From Flavobacteriales bacterium (GTDB taxonomy: Bacteria; Bacteroidota; Bacteroidia; Flavobacteriales_D; Crocinitomicaceae): a stretch of 64,000 nt of DNA. The stretch covers positions 25,530 to 89,529 of the forward strand of contig CANFRV010000016.1 in assembly GCA_947449575.1 (NCBI GenBank). The letters run 5' to 3'. How positions within the stretch are numbered: position 1 is the first letter of the stretch; the number at the start of each line of letters is the position of its first letter. The translations under genes were made by a program, and so were the position numbers. A model generated the notes under the pieces. That model saw only the letters and a list, made by a program, of their open reading frames with translations. It searched no databases and was not told the DNA's origin. Below, piece by piece: positions 36,391 through 45,629 of the stretch.

Positions 36391-37671
36391 ATGGAGCAGC
36401 AAGAGAAGAAAGTCATTAAAAAAAATTCATTCAAATTTTCACGATTTTGGAAAAAGTTAGGACCTGGACTTGTAACAGGAGCTAGCGATGATGATCCTTC
36501 CGGAATTGCGACGTATTCACAAGCAGGCGCAGCATATGGTCTAGCGACATTGTGGACATCCATCCTTGCTTTCCCTTTAATGGCTGCTATACAACAAATG
36601 TGTGCTCGCATAGGATTGGTCACTACTCAAGGGTTAACAGGGACAATCAAGAAAAGTTATCCGAAACCTGTTTTATATGTAATGCTTCTCTTTAGTTTTC
36701 CTGCCATCATAATGAATATTGGCGCTGACATTGCAGGAATGGGAGCGGTTGGAAACTTGTTATTCCCAGCTATTCACCCTTCCGTTTTCAGTATCTTTTT
36801 CACGGTTTTGTTGCTTGCCCTCATTATTTATTTACCCTATCAAAAAATCGCTTCTATTTTAAAATACTTATGCATCGTGATGATTGTTTATTTCGTTGTT
36901 CCATTTCTCTATAAACAAAATTTTGCGGAAATCCTGAAAGCGACATTTATTCCAACGCTCAAATTTGATAAGGAATTTATTGCTATTCTGGTAGGTATTT
37001 TAGGTACCACCATTTCACCCTACTTGTTTTTCTGGCAAGCATCTGTGGAAGTTGAAGAAATGAAAAACAAGAAAAAGCAACTGATTGTCAATAAAAAAAT
37101 AATAAACGAAATAAACAAAGATGTTGATTTGGGAATGATCTTTTCTGGATTAGTCATGTTTTTTATTATCCTCACCACCGGAACCGTTTTATTTCAAGGA
37201 GGAATTCATAAAATCGACACCGTAGAGCAAGCTGCCATGGCCTTAAAACCACTCGCAGGAAATTTAGCCTATCTTCTTTTTGCGGTTGGAGTAATTGGAA
37301 CCGGCTTAATTGCAATACCCGTCTTATGTGGCTCACTTTCCTATATTTTTGCAGAAACTTTTGGATGGGAACAAGGTTTAGATAAAAAGTTCCACGAAGC
37401 AAAAGCATTTTATGTCATCATTGGAATTTCTTTACTTTTAGGTCTGTGCCTGAACTACGTTGGAATTTCTCCTATTGATGCGCTAATATACACAGCCATT
37501 TTATACGGATTAACAGCACCGGTTTTAATTGCGATTATCCTACACATCTCCAATAATAAAAAAATAATGGGAAAACATGTGAATGGAAGATGGTCAAATA
37601 TTCTAGGGTTTACGGCTTTACTAATTATGACTCTCTCGGCGGGGACTTTGATTTATTTACAATTTAATTAA
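36391..37671 (+). CDS. NRAMP-related metal ion transporter with altered metal-site motifs
   Basis: A 426-residue inner-membrane protein with about 11 hydrophobic segments and the NRAMP fold. The first segment reads GLVTGASDDDPSGIATYSQ, where canonical Mn/Fe NRAMPs have DPGN. The sixth reads GTTISPYLFFWQ (residues about 206-217), where canonical members have the Met-containing MPH motif. Both metal-coordinating loops are thus changed, as in the NRAMP-related magnesium transporters and other divergent branches. I therefore do not call it MntH. The substrate (Mg, Mn or another cation) is open. Confidence 0.85.
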   Translation: MEQQEKKVIKKNSFKFSRFWKKLGPGLVTGASDDDPSGIATYSQAGAAYGLATLWTSILAFPLMAAIQQMCARIGLVTTQGLTGTIKKSYPKPVLYVMLLFSFPAIIMNIGADIAGMGAVGNLLFPAIHPSVFSIFFTVLLLALIIYLPYQKIASILKYLCIVMIVYFVVPFLYKQNFAEILKATFIPTLKFDKEFIAILVGILGTTISPYLFFWQASVEVEEMKNKKKQLIVNKKIINEINKDVDLGMIFSGLVMFFIILTTGTVLFQGGIHKIDTVEQAAMALKPLAGNLAYLLFAVGVIGTGLIAIPVLCGSLSYIFAETFGWEQGLDKKFHEAKAFYVIIGISLLLGLCLNYVGISPIDALIYTAILYGLTAPVLIAIILHISNNKKIMGKHVNGRWSNILGFTALLIMTLSAGTLIYLQFN

Positions 37672-37729
37672 GAACGATATTTTAGAATTATCTTCCTCGA
37701 AAAATCAGTTAAAATCATAATAAAATCCT

Positions 37730-37737
37730 TATTTTTG
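37730..37737 (+). promoter_or_regulatory. -7 promoter element of the aminopeptidase/pdxA operon
   Basis: TATTTTTG, exact TAnnTTTG, 28 bases before the aminopeptidase ATG. Confidence 0.45.
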
Positions 37738-37765
37738 AAAATTGTAAAAAATAAAAAGATTCGAC

Positions 37766-39160
37766 ATGTATTTAAAAAAAATAAAAAAATTAGCAGCCAA
37801 TCAAAATTTGGTGATCGTTGGTGATAAAAAAACAAAATTAGCCAAAACTATTTCTGATCAAGTAGCTTCTTTTTTCAAAGATTTTGTGAAAGGAGAAAAA
37901 GATTCAGATTTTCTTAAAACACCTGAATGCTATTACTTCTTTGTAAAATCGGCAGACAACAATGAAAAAATGAGGGTTGCAGGTGCCACAATTCGCAAAC
38001 AATTACCCAAAGAAGTAGAAGAAATATCCATTTTAGGAGATACTGAAAAACTAATTTTCGTTGCAGAAGGTATCGCATTAGCGAATTATCAATTTCTTCG
38101 ATATTTCAATGATGCGGATAAAAAAGCAAATAAATTACATACTATTTTCTTGCAAGAAGATGTAGATTCTGATCATATCGAATCCATGAACAATACCATT
38201 AAGGCAGTTTTATGGGCAAGAGATATGGTCAACGAACCAGTATCCTATTTGACAGCTGCGAAATTATCAGATGAAATTGAATTACTTTCAAAAGAAGCTC
38301 CTATTTCGGTGGAAATTTTCCATAAAGCGAAGATAGAAGCACTAAAAATGGGCGGATTATTGGCTGTCAATAAAGGTTCTATTGATCCACCCACATTTAC
38401 CGTTGTTGAATATAAACCAAAAAAGGCAATCAATAAAAAACCAATTGTTTTGGTTGGAAAAGGAGTAGTATATGACACTGGAGGACTGAGTTTAAAACCT
38501 ACAAAAGGATCCATGGACGCTATGAAATGTGATATGGGTGGAGCAGCATGCGTGACAGGAGCAATTTACGCAGCAGCATTAAATAAGTTAAATGTGTATG
38601 TAATCGCTTTAATTCCAGCAACAGATAATCGTCCTGGAGGAAATGCGTATACACCTGGCGACGTGATTACGATGTATGACGGAACAACCGTTGAAGTTTT
38701 AAACACAGATGCCGAAGGACGAATGATTTTAGCGGATGCATTGGCGTATTCGAAAAAATATGATCCAGAATTAGTCATTGATGCAGCTACATTAACAGGA
38801 GCGGCAGTTGCGGCAATTGGAACAAAAGCATCTTGCATCATGGGAAATGCCTCTGAAAAAGTATTTTCTCAATTAGATAAAGCAGGGAATGAAGAACATG
38901 AAAGAGTAGTTAGACTTCCATTTTGGGATGAATATTACGAAGATGTTAAATCAAAAATTGCTGATTTAAAAAATATTGGAGGACCCTACGCAGGAATGAT
39001 TACCGCAGGGAAATTCTTAGAACATTTTGTGAAATCACCTTATGTGCATATCGATATTGCTGGTCCAGCATGGTTGGATTCCGAAGAAAATTACAAAGGA
39101 GTTGGTGGCACAGGCGTTGGAGTTCGATTGTTATTTAACTTTCTAAAAAACTATAAATAA
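37766..39160 (+). CDS. Leucyl aminopeptidase, M17 family
   Basis: A two-metal cytoplasmic aminopeptidase of 464 residues. The N-terminal domain (about 1-140) is diverged; the catalytic domain carries VGKGVVYDTGGLSLKP (metal ligands Lys and Asp plus the catalytic Lys) and the family signature NTDAEGRMILADAL. It ends with the GPAWLDSEENYKGVGGTGVG segment typical of M17. It removes N-terminal residues in peptide turnover. The next gene, pdxA, starts 2 bases after its stop, so the pair is one transcript. Confidence 0.93.
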   Translation: MYLKKIKKLAANQNLVIVGDKKTKLAKTISDQVASFFKDFVKGEKDSDFLKTPECYYFFVKSADNNEKMRVAGATIRKQLPKEVEEISILGDTEKLIFVAEGIALANYQFLRYFNDADKKANKLHTIFLQEDVDSDHIESMNNTIKAVLWARDMVNEPVSYLTAAKLSDEIELLSKEAPISVEIFHKAKIEALKMGGLLAVNKGSIDPPTFTVVEYKPKKAINKKPIVLVGKGVVYDTGGLSLKPTKGSMDAMKCDMGGAACVTGAIYAAALNKLNVYVIALIPATDNRPGGNAYTPGDVITMYDGTTVEVLNTDAEGRMILADALAYSKKYDPELVIDAATLTGAAVAAIGTKASCIMGNASEKVFSQLDKAGNEEHERVVRLPFWDEYYEDVKSKIADLKNIGGPYAGMITAGKFLEHFVKSPYVHIDIAGPAWLDSEENYKGVGGTGVGVRLLFNFLKNYK

Positions 39161-39162
39161 GA

Positions 39163-40266
39163 ATGGAAAAAAGCATACATGTTGATAAAGAAGTTGGCAG
39201 TTTACATCCTATTCGAGTTGGCATTTCAATTGGAGATATAAATGGAATTGGGCCAGAAGTAATTATTAAAGCCTTAATTGATAATCGAATTTTATTGGAT
39301 TGTACGCCCATTATTTACGGTTCAACAAAAACCCTTTCGTACCATAAAAAATCGATTGGCGAACATGATTTTATGTATACTACCTGTAAATCAGCGGATG
39401 AAGCTTTAAACAGGAAAGTGAATGTAATCAATGTTTGGAATGAGGAAATTAATTTTGACTTAGGAAAAGCAACGGAAATAGGCGGTAAATTCGCTTTTTT
39501 ATCCTTAGAAGCAGCGACACAGGACTTAGCATCTGGAAAAATTGACGTATTGGTGACAGCGCCTATCTCGAAAGAAGCAATGGCAAAGTCAGGATTTAAA
39601 TTTCCTGGACATACCGAATATTTAGCGGATAAAGCAGGCATGGACGAAGCTTTGATGATGATGGTTGCGCCAACGATGAGAGTGGCATTAGTGAGCACAC
39701 ATATCCCCTTAAAAGACGTTAGCGCATCTTTAACCCAAGAAGCGATTTTTCAAAAAATTAAAACGTTTGAAAAAAGTTTGAAGGCTGATTTTGGAATAAT
39801 TCGACCGAAAATTGCGGTTTTTGGTGTAAATCCACATGCAGGAGAAAATGGGAAAATGGGAACAGAAGAAACAGAAATAATAATACCTGCCATTAATCAA
39901 GCAAAAACAGAAAACATATTGGCTTTTGGTCCATTTCCAGCAGATGGTTTTTTCGGGTCTTCCGCCATGTCGCACTATGATGGAATTTTAGCAATGTACC
40001 ATGACCAAGGATTAACAGCTTTTAAAGCCCTAGCTTTTGATGATGGTGTAAACTTTACTGCAGGTTTACCGGTTGTGAGAACATCGCCTGACCATGGAAC
40101 AGCTTTTGATATTGTAGGACAAAATAAAGCATCTGCACAATCGATGAGAAGCGCTATATACTTAGCAATGGATATTTATAGAAATCAAAAAGACAGAAAA
40201 GAGATGATGGCTAATCCGCTAAAAATTAAACCAGCTGATAAGAAAAAATTATCCTCTTTTGAATAA
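39163..40266 (+). CDS. pdxA: 4-hydroxythreonine-4-phosphate dehydrogenase PdxA
   Basis: Catalyses the NAD-dependent oxidation of 4-phosphohydroxy-L-threonine in the DXP-dependent vitamin B6 pathway. It is 367 residues with the conserved GISIGDINGIGPEVI start, metal-binding His in KFPGHTEYLADKAG, and the dimer-site stretch AMYHDQGLTAFKALAF followed by TSPDHGTAFDIVG. The 15-20 residue N-terminal lead before the core is a little longer than in E. coli. Co-transcribed with the aminopeptidase gene. Confidence 0.96.
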   Translation: MEKSIHVDKEVGSLHPIRVGISIGDINGIGPEVIIKALIDNRILLDCTPIIYGSTKTLSYHKKSIGEHDFMYTTCKSADEALNRKVNVINVWNEEINFDLGKATEIGGKFAFLSLEAATQDLASGKIDVLVTAPISKEAMAKSGFKFPGHTEYLADKAGMDEALMMMVAPTMRVALVSTHIPLKDVSASLTQEAIFQKIKTFEKSLKADFGIIRPKIAVFGVNPHAGENGKMGTEETEIIIPAINQAKTENILAFGPFPADGFFGSSAMSHYDGILAMYHDQGLTAFKALAFDDGVNFTAGLPVVRTSPDHGTAFDIVGQNKASAQSMRSAIYLAMDIYRNQKDRKEMMANPLKIKPADKKKLSSFE

Positions 40267-40324
40267 AATAAAAGCCTGGATGGAAAAAAAGTAAAGGATA
40301 TTAACAATTTTAAGTTTAAATCAT

Positions 40325-40332
40325 TATCTTTG
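40325..40332 (+). promoter_or_regulatory. -7 promoter element of the yceD-rpmF-plsX-fabH-acc cluster
   Basis: TATCTTTG, exact TAnnTTTG, 25 bases before the yceD-family ATG. Confidence 0.55.
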
Positions 40333-40357
40333 CCATCCGAAATTAGTTTAATTAGTT

Positions 40358-40978
40358 ATGTCGAAAAGGGAGTTTATCATACCGTTTGTAGGTTTAAAGA
40401 CTGGTAATCACTTGTTTGAATACGATATAACGGATTCGTTTTTTGAAGGAATTGAAAACTCAATAATACATCGTGGAAACGTCCACGTTCGTTTAGAGCT
40501 TGAAAAAAAGGAAAGAATGCTCGTTGGTATTTTCGCTGTTGAAGGACAGGTAACAACAAACTGTGATAGATGTACAGACCCTATCGATGTGGATGTTGAA
40601 GGAGAATACCAAATCGTTTATAAATTTGGAGGAGATCCATCTGAAAACGAAGGGCTAATCGTTCTGGAGGAGCAAGCGTTTGAACTAGATGTAGAAATGA
40701 ATATTTATGAATTGATAGCGGTTTCATTGCCTCTAAGAACGATTCATGAGAAAGAAGATTGTAATCCAGAAATGATTGCATTACTCGATCAATATCTAAT
40801 CAACTCGATGGATGATGATGACGATGATGACTTCGATGATGATGATGATTTTGGTGACGATGACTTCGACGATGATGATGATGATGATGACTCGGACGAT
40901 GATGAATCGGATGATAATGATATAAAAGACAATGGTGAAATTGATCCAAGATGGTCGATTTTGAAAAATTTGAATTAA
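40358..40978 (+). CDS. YceD/DUF177-family protein with a long Asp-rich insertion
   Basis: A 206-residue protein of the YceD (DUF177) family, which almost always precedes rpmF and is linked to 23S rRNA processing or ribosome assembly. The conserved Cys pair CDRC (Cys69/Cys72) and the ending DPRWSILKNLN, the family's C-terminal signature, are present. Between them, residues about 152-188 are almost entirely Asp with some Phe and Ser, encoded by a GAT/GAC triplet repeat (40811-40921). The frame is kept across the repeat. Position before rpmF, plsX, fabH and acc genes is the classic one. Confidence 0.92.
   Translation: MSKREFIIPFVGLKTGNHLFEYDITDSFFEGIENSIIHRGNVHVRLELEKKERMLVGIFAVEGQVTTNCDRCTDPIDVDVEGEYQIVYKFGGDPSENEGLIVLEEQAFELDVEMNIYELIAVSLPLRTIHEKEDCNPEMIALLDQYLINSMDDDDDDDFDDDDDFGDDDFDDDDDDDDSDDDESDDNDIKDNGEIDPRWSILKNLN
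40811..40921 (+). repeat. GAT/GAC triplet repeat encoding a poly-Asp tract
   Basis: About 37 codons, nearly all GAT or GAC. Slippage would lengthen or shorten the Asp tract of the YceD-like protein in frame. Confidence 0.9.
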
Positions 40979-40997
40979 AGATTTTAAATAAAGTAAA

Positions 40998-41189
40998 ATG
41001 GCACATCCAAAGAGAAGAATCTCGACAACGAGAAGAGACAAAAGAAGAACGCATTTTAAAGCGGTAGCTGATAATATCGCGACTTGCCCAACAACAGGAC
41101 AACCTCATTTATTTCACCATGCTCACTGGCATGAAGGGAAACTTTACTATAAAGGTAAAGTAGTAGCGGAAAAAGAAGTTGCGATTTAA
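40998..41189 (+). CDS. rpmF: 50S ribosomal protein L32
   Basis: A 63-residue ribosomal protein of the large subunit. It begins [20 protein letters not shown], the L32 signature. The zinc-binding Cys pattern is incomplete (one Cys in ATCPTTGQ, then His residues HLFHHAHWH), as in Cys-minus L32 variants that do not need zinc. It follows the YceD-family gene by 19 bases. Confidence 0.97.
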   Translation: MAHPKRRISTTRRDKRRTHFKAVADNIATCPTTGQPHLFHHAHWHEGKLYYKGKVVAEKEVAI

Positions 41190-41212
41190 TTGTTGCTTAA
41201 ATATCCTTCTTG

Positions 41213-42151
41213 ATGAAGATTGGAATTGATATTTTTGGCGGTGATTTTGCTCCAAATGCTAATGTAGCAGGAGCAATACTTGCACGGAAGGAACTTCCAC
41301 AAGATGCTACAATAGTTCTGTTAGGCGACCAAGATCAAATCTTGACTTGCCTTTCTGAGCATGGAGCAAATCCGGACGATTTTGAAATCGTGCATGCACC
41401 AGATGAAATCACGATGCATGATCATCCTACAAGAGCAATACCTCAAAAACCAAATAGTAGTATATCTGTAGGGTTTGATTTATTGGCAAATGGTGCAATT
41501 CAAGCATTTGCTAGTACAGGGAATACTGGTGCTATGTTGGTGGGATCTATCTATAAGATACATACAATTCCGGGAATTATTCGCCCATGTATTACTTCCA
41601 CTTTACCTTGTATTGATGGAACTAATTCTATTTTGTTAGATGTTGGTTCGAATGCAGATTGTAAACCTGACGTATTATATCAGTTCGCATTATTAGGAAG
41701 TCTATATGCGAAAAATGTATACGGAGTGGAAAATCCGCGTATTGCACTTTTAAGTATTGGCGAAGAAGAATCAAAAGGAAATCTTTTGACGATTGCCACC
41801 TACAAATTATTGCAAGAATCTGACGAAGTAAATTTTGTTGGTAACGTAGAAGGTAGAGATTTATTCTTAGCGAAAGCAGACGTAATTGTGTGTGATGGGT
41901 ATACTGGAAATATCGTACTAAAAGAAGCTGAAGGGATTTACAATTTAATTAAAAGAAGAGGAATTAAAGACGAATATTTTGATCGTTTCAACTACGAAAA
42001 TTATGGCGGAACTGCCATTTTAGGAGTAAAAGGAAACGTAATAATTGGTCATGGTATCTCAAATGAAGTTGCTGTTAAAAACATGATTAAACATGCATAT
42101 GACGTAGCTAAATCGGGTTTATCGACAAAAATTAACGAGGCATTTAATTAA
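41213..42151 (+). CDS. plsX: Phosphate acyltransferase PlsX
   Basis: Makes acyl-phosphate from acyl-ACP, the first acyl donor for phospholipid synthesis in the PlsX/PlsY route. From ATG 41213 it is 312 residues (a TTG one codon earlier is less likely). Family motifs: [43 protein letters not shown] and [21 protein letters not shown] (two parts of one stretch). It lies between rpmF and fabH, the usual place, with 2 bases to fabH. Confidence 0.97.
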   Translation: MKIGIDIFGGDFAPNANVAGAILARKELPQDATIVLLGDQDQILTCLSEHGANPDDFEIVHAPDEITMHDHPTRAIPQKPNSSISVGFDLLANGAIQAFASTGNTGAMLVGSIYKIHTIPGIIRPCITSTLPCIDGTNSILLDVGSNADCKPDVLYQFALLGSLYAKNVYGVENPRIALLSIGEEESKGNLLTIATYKLLQESDEVNFVGNVEGRDLFLAKADVIVCDGYTGNIVLKEAEGIYNLIKRRGIKDEYFDRFNYENYGGTAILGVKGNVIIGHGISNEVAVKNMIKHAYDVAKSGLSTKINEAFN

Positions 42152-42153
42152 TT

Positions 42154-43146
42154 ATGGGTAAAATAACAGCAGCAATAACAGGTGTTCAAGGATATGTTCC
42201 TGACTATGTCCTAGACAATGAAAAATTGGCTAAAATCGTTGATACCAACGACGAGTGGATTATGTCTAGAACTGGAATCAAAGAAAGAAGAATCCTGAAA
42301 GAAGGAGCTTCTTCTGATATGGCTGCTGAAGCGGTAAGAGGACTTTTAGCGAAAACTGGAACAAATCCAGATGACGTAGATTTAGTGATTCTTGCAACTG
42401 TAACTCCTGACTACGTTTTCCCGTGTACATCAAATGTACTTTGTGACAAGGTAGGAATTAAAAATGCTTGGGGTTTCGATTTAATGGCTGCTTGTTCAGG
42501 TTTTATCTATGCTCTTTCAACCGGTTCTCAATTTATTGAAACTGGTAAATATAAAAAAGTAATTGTAGTTGGTGTGGATAAAATGTCCTCAATTATTGAT
42601 TATGAAGATAGAACAACCTGCATCATCTTTGGTGATGGCTGTGGAGCGGTTTTATTAGAACCAAATACAGAAGGAAATGGAATTCTTGATTTTATCCTAA
42701 GAGCGGATGGATCAGGACGTGATTTTTTAATTCAACCCGCTGGAGGCAGTGCTTGCCCTCCTTCAATTGAAACAGTTGAAAATAGAATGCATTTTGTAAA
42801 GCAAGAAGGAAAAGCAGTTTTCAAATTTGCAGTTACGAATATGGCTGAAGTTTCAGCTGAAATAATGGAAAAAAATAACCTTACTAGTGATGATGTTGAT
42901 TGGTTAGTACCTCATCAAGCAAACTTGCGAATTATTGATGCAACTGCCAATCGCATGGGATTATCTAGAGAAAAAGTAATGATAAACATCGAAAAATACG
43001 GAAATACAACAGCCGGAACTTTGCCGTTATGTTTGTGGGATTATGAAAAACAATTAAAGAAAGGGGACACATTAATTCTTTCTGCCTTTGGTGGTGGTTT
43101 TACATGGGGTGCCGTTTATTTAAAATGGGCGTATGATTCTAATTAA
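42154..43146 (+). CDS. fabH: 3-oxoacyl-ACP synthase III (FabH)
   Basis: Condenses acetyl-CoA or branched acyl-CoA with malonyl-ACP to start fatty-acid synthesis. It is 330 residues with the catalytic triad Cys114 ([11 protein letters not shown]), His254 (VPHQANLRI) and Asn284 (YGNTTAGT). Whether it prefers branched primers, as expected for Bacteroidota iso-fatty acids, cannot be read from the visible residues alone. Translationally close to plsX and followed after 32 bases by accB. Confidence 0.97.
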   Translation: MGKITAAITGVQGYVPDYVLDNEKLAKIVDTNDEWIMSRTGIKERRILKEGASSDMAAEAVRGLLAKTGTNPDDVDLVILATVTPDYVFPCTSNVLCDKVGIKNAWGFDLMAACSGFIYALSTGSQFIETGKYKKVIVVGVDKMSSIIDYEDRTTCIIFGDGCGAVLLEPNTEGNGILDFILRADGSGRDFLIQPAGGSACPPSIETVENRMHFVKQEGKAVFKFAVTNMAEVSAEIMEKNNLTSDDVDWLVPHQANLRIIDATANRMGLSREKVMINIEKYGNTTAGTLPLCLWDYEKQLKKGDTLILSAFGGGFTWGAVYLKWAYDSN

Positions 43147-43178
43147 TTTAAATTATTAATTTCTAAAAAATCAAAAAA

Positions 43179-43661
43179 ATGAATATTACAGAAATTCAAG
43201 ACTTAATAAAATTTGTTGCAAAATCAGGTGTTACAGAAGTTGAAATTGAAAAAAAAGATTTTAAAATTGTCATAAAATCTGAAAAAGCTGGGAAAATTGA
43301 ACAACAATATATAGTGCAACAAAGCATGCCTGCAGCAGCGCCTCAAGCATTACCTGCAGCAGCTCCAGTTGCAGCATCTATACCTGCAACACCAATTGCT
43401 GATGAAAATGATGATTCAAAATATGTGGTTGTAAAATCACCAATGATTGGTACTTTCTATCGTTCAGCTGGACCAGACAAAGAATCTTTTGTTTCAGTTG
43501 GACAATCAATTGCAAAAGGAGATACCGTTTGTATTATTGAAGCGATGAAATTATTCAATGAAATTGAAGCAGAAATTTCAGGTAAAATCGTGAAAGTTTT
43601 GGTGGATGATGCTTCACCTGTTGAATATGATCAACCGCTATTTTTGGTAGATCCTGCATAA
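43179..43661 (+). CDS. accB: Biotin carboxyl carrier protein of acetyl-CoA carboxylase
   Basis: The 160-residue carrier that moves carboxybiotin between AccC and the carboxyltransferase. It has an N-terminal helix region, an Ala/Pro-rich linker (about 48-75), and the biotinyl domain with the biotinylation site EAMKLFNEIE, Lys124. It is followed by a short hairpin before accC, which could set the ratio of the two subunits. Confidence 0.97.
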   Translation: MNITEIQDLIKFVAKSGVTEVEIEKKDFKIVIKSEKAGKIEQQYIVQQSMPAAAPQALPAAAPVAASIPATPIADENDDSKYVVVKSPMIGTFYRSAGPDKESFVSVGQSIAKGDTVCIIEAMKLFNEIEAEISGKIVKVLVDDASPVEYDQPLFLVDPA

Positions 43662-43673
43662 AGAAAATTGATT

Positions 43674-43698
43674 AAGGATTGAAATTCAATCCTTTTTT
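43674..43698 (+). terminator. Hairpin with T-run between accB and accC (possible partial terminator)
   Basis: AAGGATTG (43674-43681) pairs with CAATCCTT (43687-43694) around a five-base loop and is followed by four more T, 24 bases before the accC start. Confidence 0.7.
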
Positions 43699-43721
43699 AT
43701 TTTACCTTAAAATCTTCAAAT

Positions 43722-45056
43722 ATGTTTAAAAAAATATTAATTGCCAATAGGGGTGAAATTGCATTGCGTATTATTCGTACGTGTAAAGAAATGGGAATTA
43801 AAACGGTTGCTGTATATTCTACTGCTGATAAAGATAGTTTACCTGTCAGATTTGCTGATGAAGCAGTATGTATTGGCCCGCCAGAAAGTTCAAAATCATA
43901 CCTGTCTATTTCAAATATTTTAGCTGCGGCTGAAATCACAAATGCAGATGCTATACATCCTGGATATGGATTTCTTTCAGAAAATGAAAAATTCTCACGA
44001 GTTTGTCAAGAACATAATATTAAATTTATTGGTGCTTTACCTGAGCAAATAGCAGGCATGGGAGATAAAGCAAGCGCAAAAGCGACAATGATTGCAGCTG
44101 GCGTTCCTTGTGTACCTGGTTCAGCTGGTTTGTTGAAAGATGTTGCGGATGCAAAAGCACAGGCTAAAAAAATTGTGTATCCTATTATCATGAAAGCAAC
44201 TGCTGGCGGTGGTGGTAAAGGTATGCGAATTGTTTGGAAAGAAGAAGATATTGAGGCAGCTTGGGATTCTGCTCGAAAAGAATCTGCTGCAGCTTTTGGA
44301 AATGATGGTCTGTATATGGAAAAATACATTGAAGAACCGCGTCATATTGAAATTCAAATTGCAGGGGATGTATTTGGCAATGCGTGTCATCTTTCTGAAA
44401 GAGATTGTTCAATTCAACGTCGTCACCAAAAATTAGTGGAAGAAACACCTTCTCCCTTTATGACGGATGAACTTCGTGAAAAAATGGGAGAAGCAGCCAT
44501 TAAAGCTGCAAAATCTGTGAAATATGAAGGGGTTGGAACGGTTGAATTTTTAGTAGATAAAAATCGTGACTTCTACTTCATGGAAATGAACACTCGAATT
44601 CAAGTAGAACATACTATCACAGAAGAAGTTATTGATTTCGATTTAATAAAAGAACAAATCAAATTAGCATTTGGTATTCCTCTTTCTGGGTTAAATTATT
44701 ACCCAAAAATGCACTCTATTCAATGTAGAATAAATGCAGAAGATCCTGATTATGATTTCAGACCTTCACCAGGAAAAATAACAGCATACCATTCCCCTGG
44801 AGGTCATGGGGTTCGAGTTGATTCTCATGCTCATGCTGGTTACAGTATTCCTCCATATTACGACTCAATGATAGGAAAACTTATTACAGTTGCTCAAACA
44901 AGAGAAGAAGCGATTTTAAAAATGAAAAGAGCACTAGGTGAATATATCATTGAAGGCGTGAAAACAACAATACCTTTTCATTTAAAATTAATGGATGACG
45001 AAAAATTCAAAAGTGGTAATTTTACAACCGCTTTTATGGATACGTACGAATATTAA
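43722..45056 (+). CDS. accC: Biotin carboxylase subunit of acetyl-CoA carboxylase
   Basis: Carboxylates biotin on AccB using ATP and bicarbonate. It is 444 residues with the biotin-carboxylase N-domain ([20 protein letters not shown]), ATP-grasp glycine loop [13 protein letters not shown], metal and substrate residues in [16 protein letters not shown], and the C-domain with [17 protein letters not shown]. It is the last gene of the lipid cluster and ends at a strong terminator. Confidence 0.97.
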   Translation: MFKKILIANRGEIALRIIRTCKEMGIKTVAVYSTADKDSLPVRFADEAVCIGPPESSKSYLSISNILAAAEITNADAIHPGYGFLSENEKFSRVCQEHNIKFIGALPEQIAGMGDKASAKATMIAAGVPCVPGSAGLLKDVADAKAQAKKIVYPIIMKATAGGGGKGMRIVWKEEDIEAAWDSARKESAAAFGNDGLYMEKYIEEPRHIEIQIAGDVFGNACHLSERDCSIQRRHQKLVEETPSPFMTDELREKMGEAAIKAAKSVKYEGVGTVEFLVDKNRDFYFMEMNTRIQVEHTITEEVIDFDLIKEQIKLAFGIPLSGLNYYPKMHSIQCRINAEDPDYDFRPSPGKITAYHSPGGHGVRVDSHAHAGYSIPPYYDSMIGKLITVAQTREEAILKMKRALGEYIIEGVKTTIPFHLKLMDDEKFKSGNFTTAFMDTYEY

Positions 45057-45075
45057 GATATTCCATACTTAATTA

Positions 45076-45112
45076 CTAAGTGGTTATTCTCTGTGAATAA
45101 CCACTTTTTTGT
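45076..45112 (+). terminator. Intrinsic terminator after accC
   Basis: A perfect 12-base stem, AAGTGGTTATTC (45078-45089) and GAATAACCACTT (45095-45106), five-base loop, followed by a T-run. Confidence 0.95.
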
Positions 45113-45168
45113 TTAATAAATAGTAGTAATTACAGCTAAGAAACTATAAAATGACTTTATTGTAATCT

Positions 45169-45184
45169 ATTAACCTGAGTTCGA
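45169..45184 (+). repeat. Dispersed 16-base repeat, copy 1
   Basis: ATTAACCTGAGTTCGA occurs here and again at 63870-63885, both times in intergenic DNA beyond the end or start of genes. Confidence 0.85.
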
Positions 45185-45215
45185 CTGATATTTTGCAATC
45201 AGATTTTAAATCGAA

Positions 45216-45626
45216 TTACATGATAATTACACCTCTTACTCCTAACAAGGGAATCATTTTAATGTTACCATCATGTATACTTTCCGCCGGAAAAATAAAT
45301 TTCTTGTCGTACATTATTTCATTCACCCAAAAACTAATCCAATATTCATTTGCAATTCCAAAAACTTCTTCAACAATAGGTTCAATTTTAGCCGCTTCAT
45401 TAGGTAAAAGAATTTCTAGACTTCGACGCAAGGTGGCAGTTTTTACCTTTTCGCCAGTGATAGCGTTCTCTCCATACCCCTTACTGGTAATAATTATCCC
45501 TTCCATAATATCATCCCGAAGATTTAAAAGATACACATTGAAACATTTTTCATTATTTTCTCCAACTTCTTGAACAACAGCAACAGCTACATTTTCTACT
45601 TTTGGGCCTAGTAATTCTTCTCGCAT
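45216..45626 (-). CDS. Conserved Bacteroidota protein of unknown function
   Basis: A 136-residue soluble protein without signal peptide. It has a distinctive stretch IIITSKGYGENAITGEKVKTA (quoted here in 20: IIITSKGYGENAITGEKVKT), then LRRSLEIL, NEYWISFWVNEIMYDKKF and an ending LLGVRGVIIM. Similar proteins are widespread in this phylum and are sometimes labelled as phenylalanyl-tRNA synthetase alpha subunits, which its size and motifs do not support. It starts 3 bases after the serine hydrolase gene and is last in the PGI/PMI-lipB operon. Confidence 0.75.
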   Translation of the reverse strand: MREELLGPKVENVAVAVVQEVGENNEKCFNVYLLNLRDDIMEGIIITSKGYGENAITGEKVKTATLRRSLEILLPNEAAKIEPIVEEVFGIANEYWISFWVNEIMYDKKFIFPAESIHDGNIKMIPLLGVRGVIIM

Positions 45627-45629
45627 ATT

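Noticed and set aside
40796..41108. Antisense open frames rich in Ile, Val, His and Ser across the poly-Asp region
   Set aside because: They arise from reading the GAT/GAC triplet repeat backwards; low complexity and no promoter.
44006..44448. Overlapping open frames on the minus strand within accC
   Set aside because: Shadows of a highly conserved housekeeping gene.
45216..45626. Phenylalanyl-tRNA synthetase alpha subunit label for the 136-residue protein
   Set aside because: Far too short and without class II synthetase motifs; such labels on its relatives look like error propagation.
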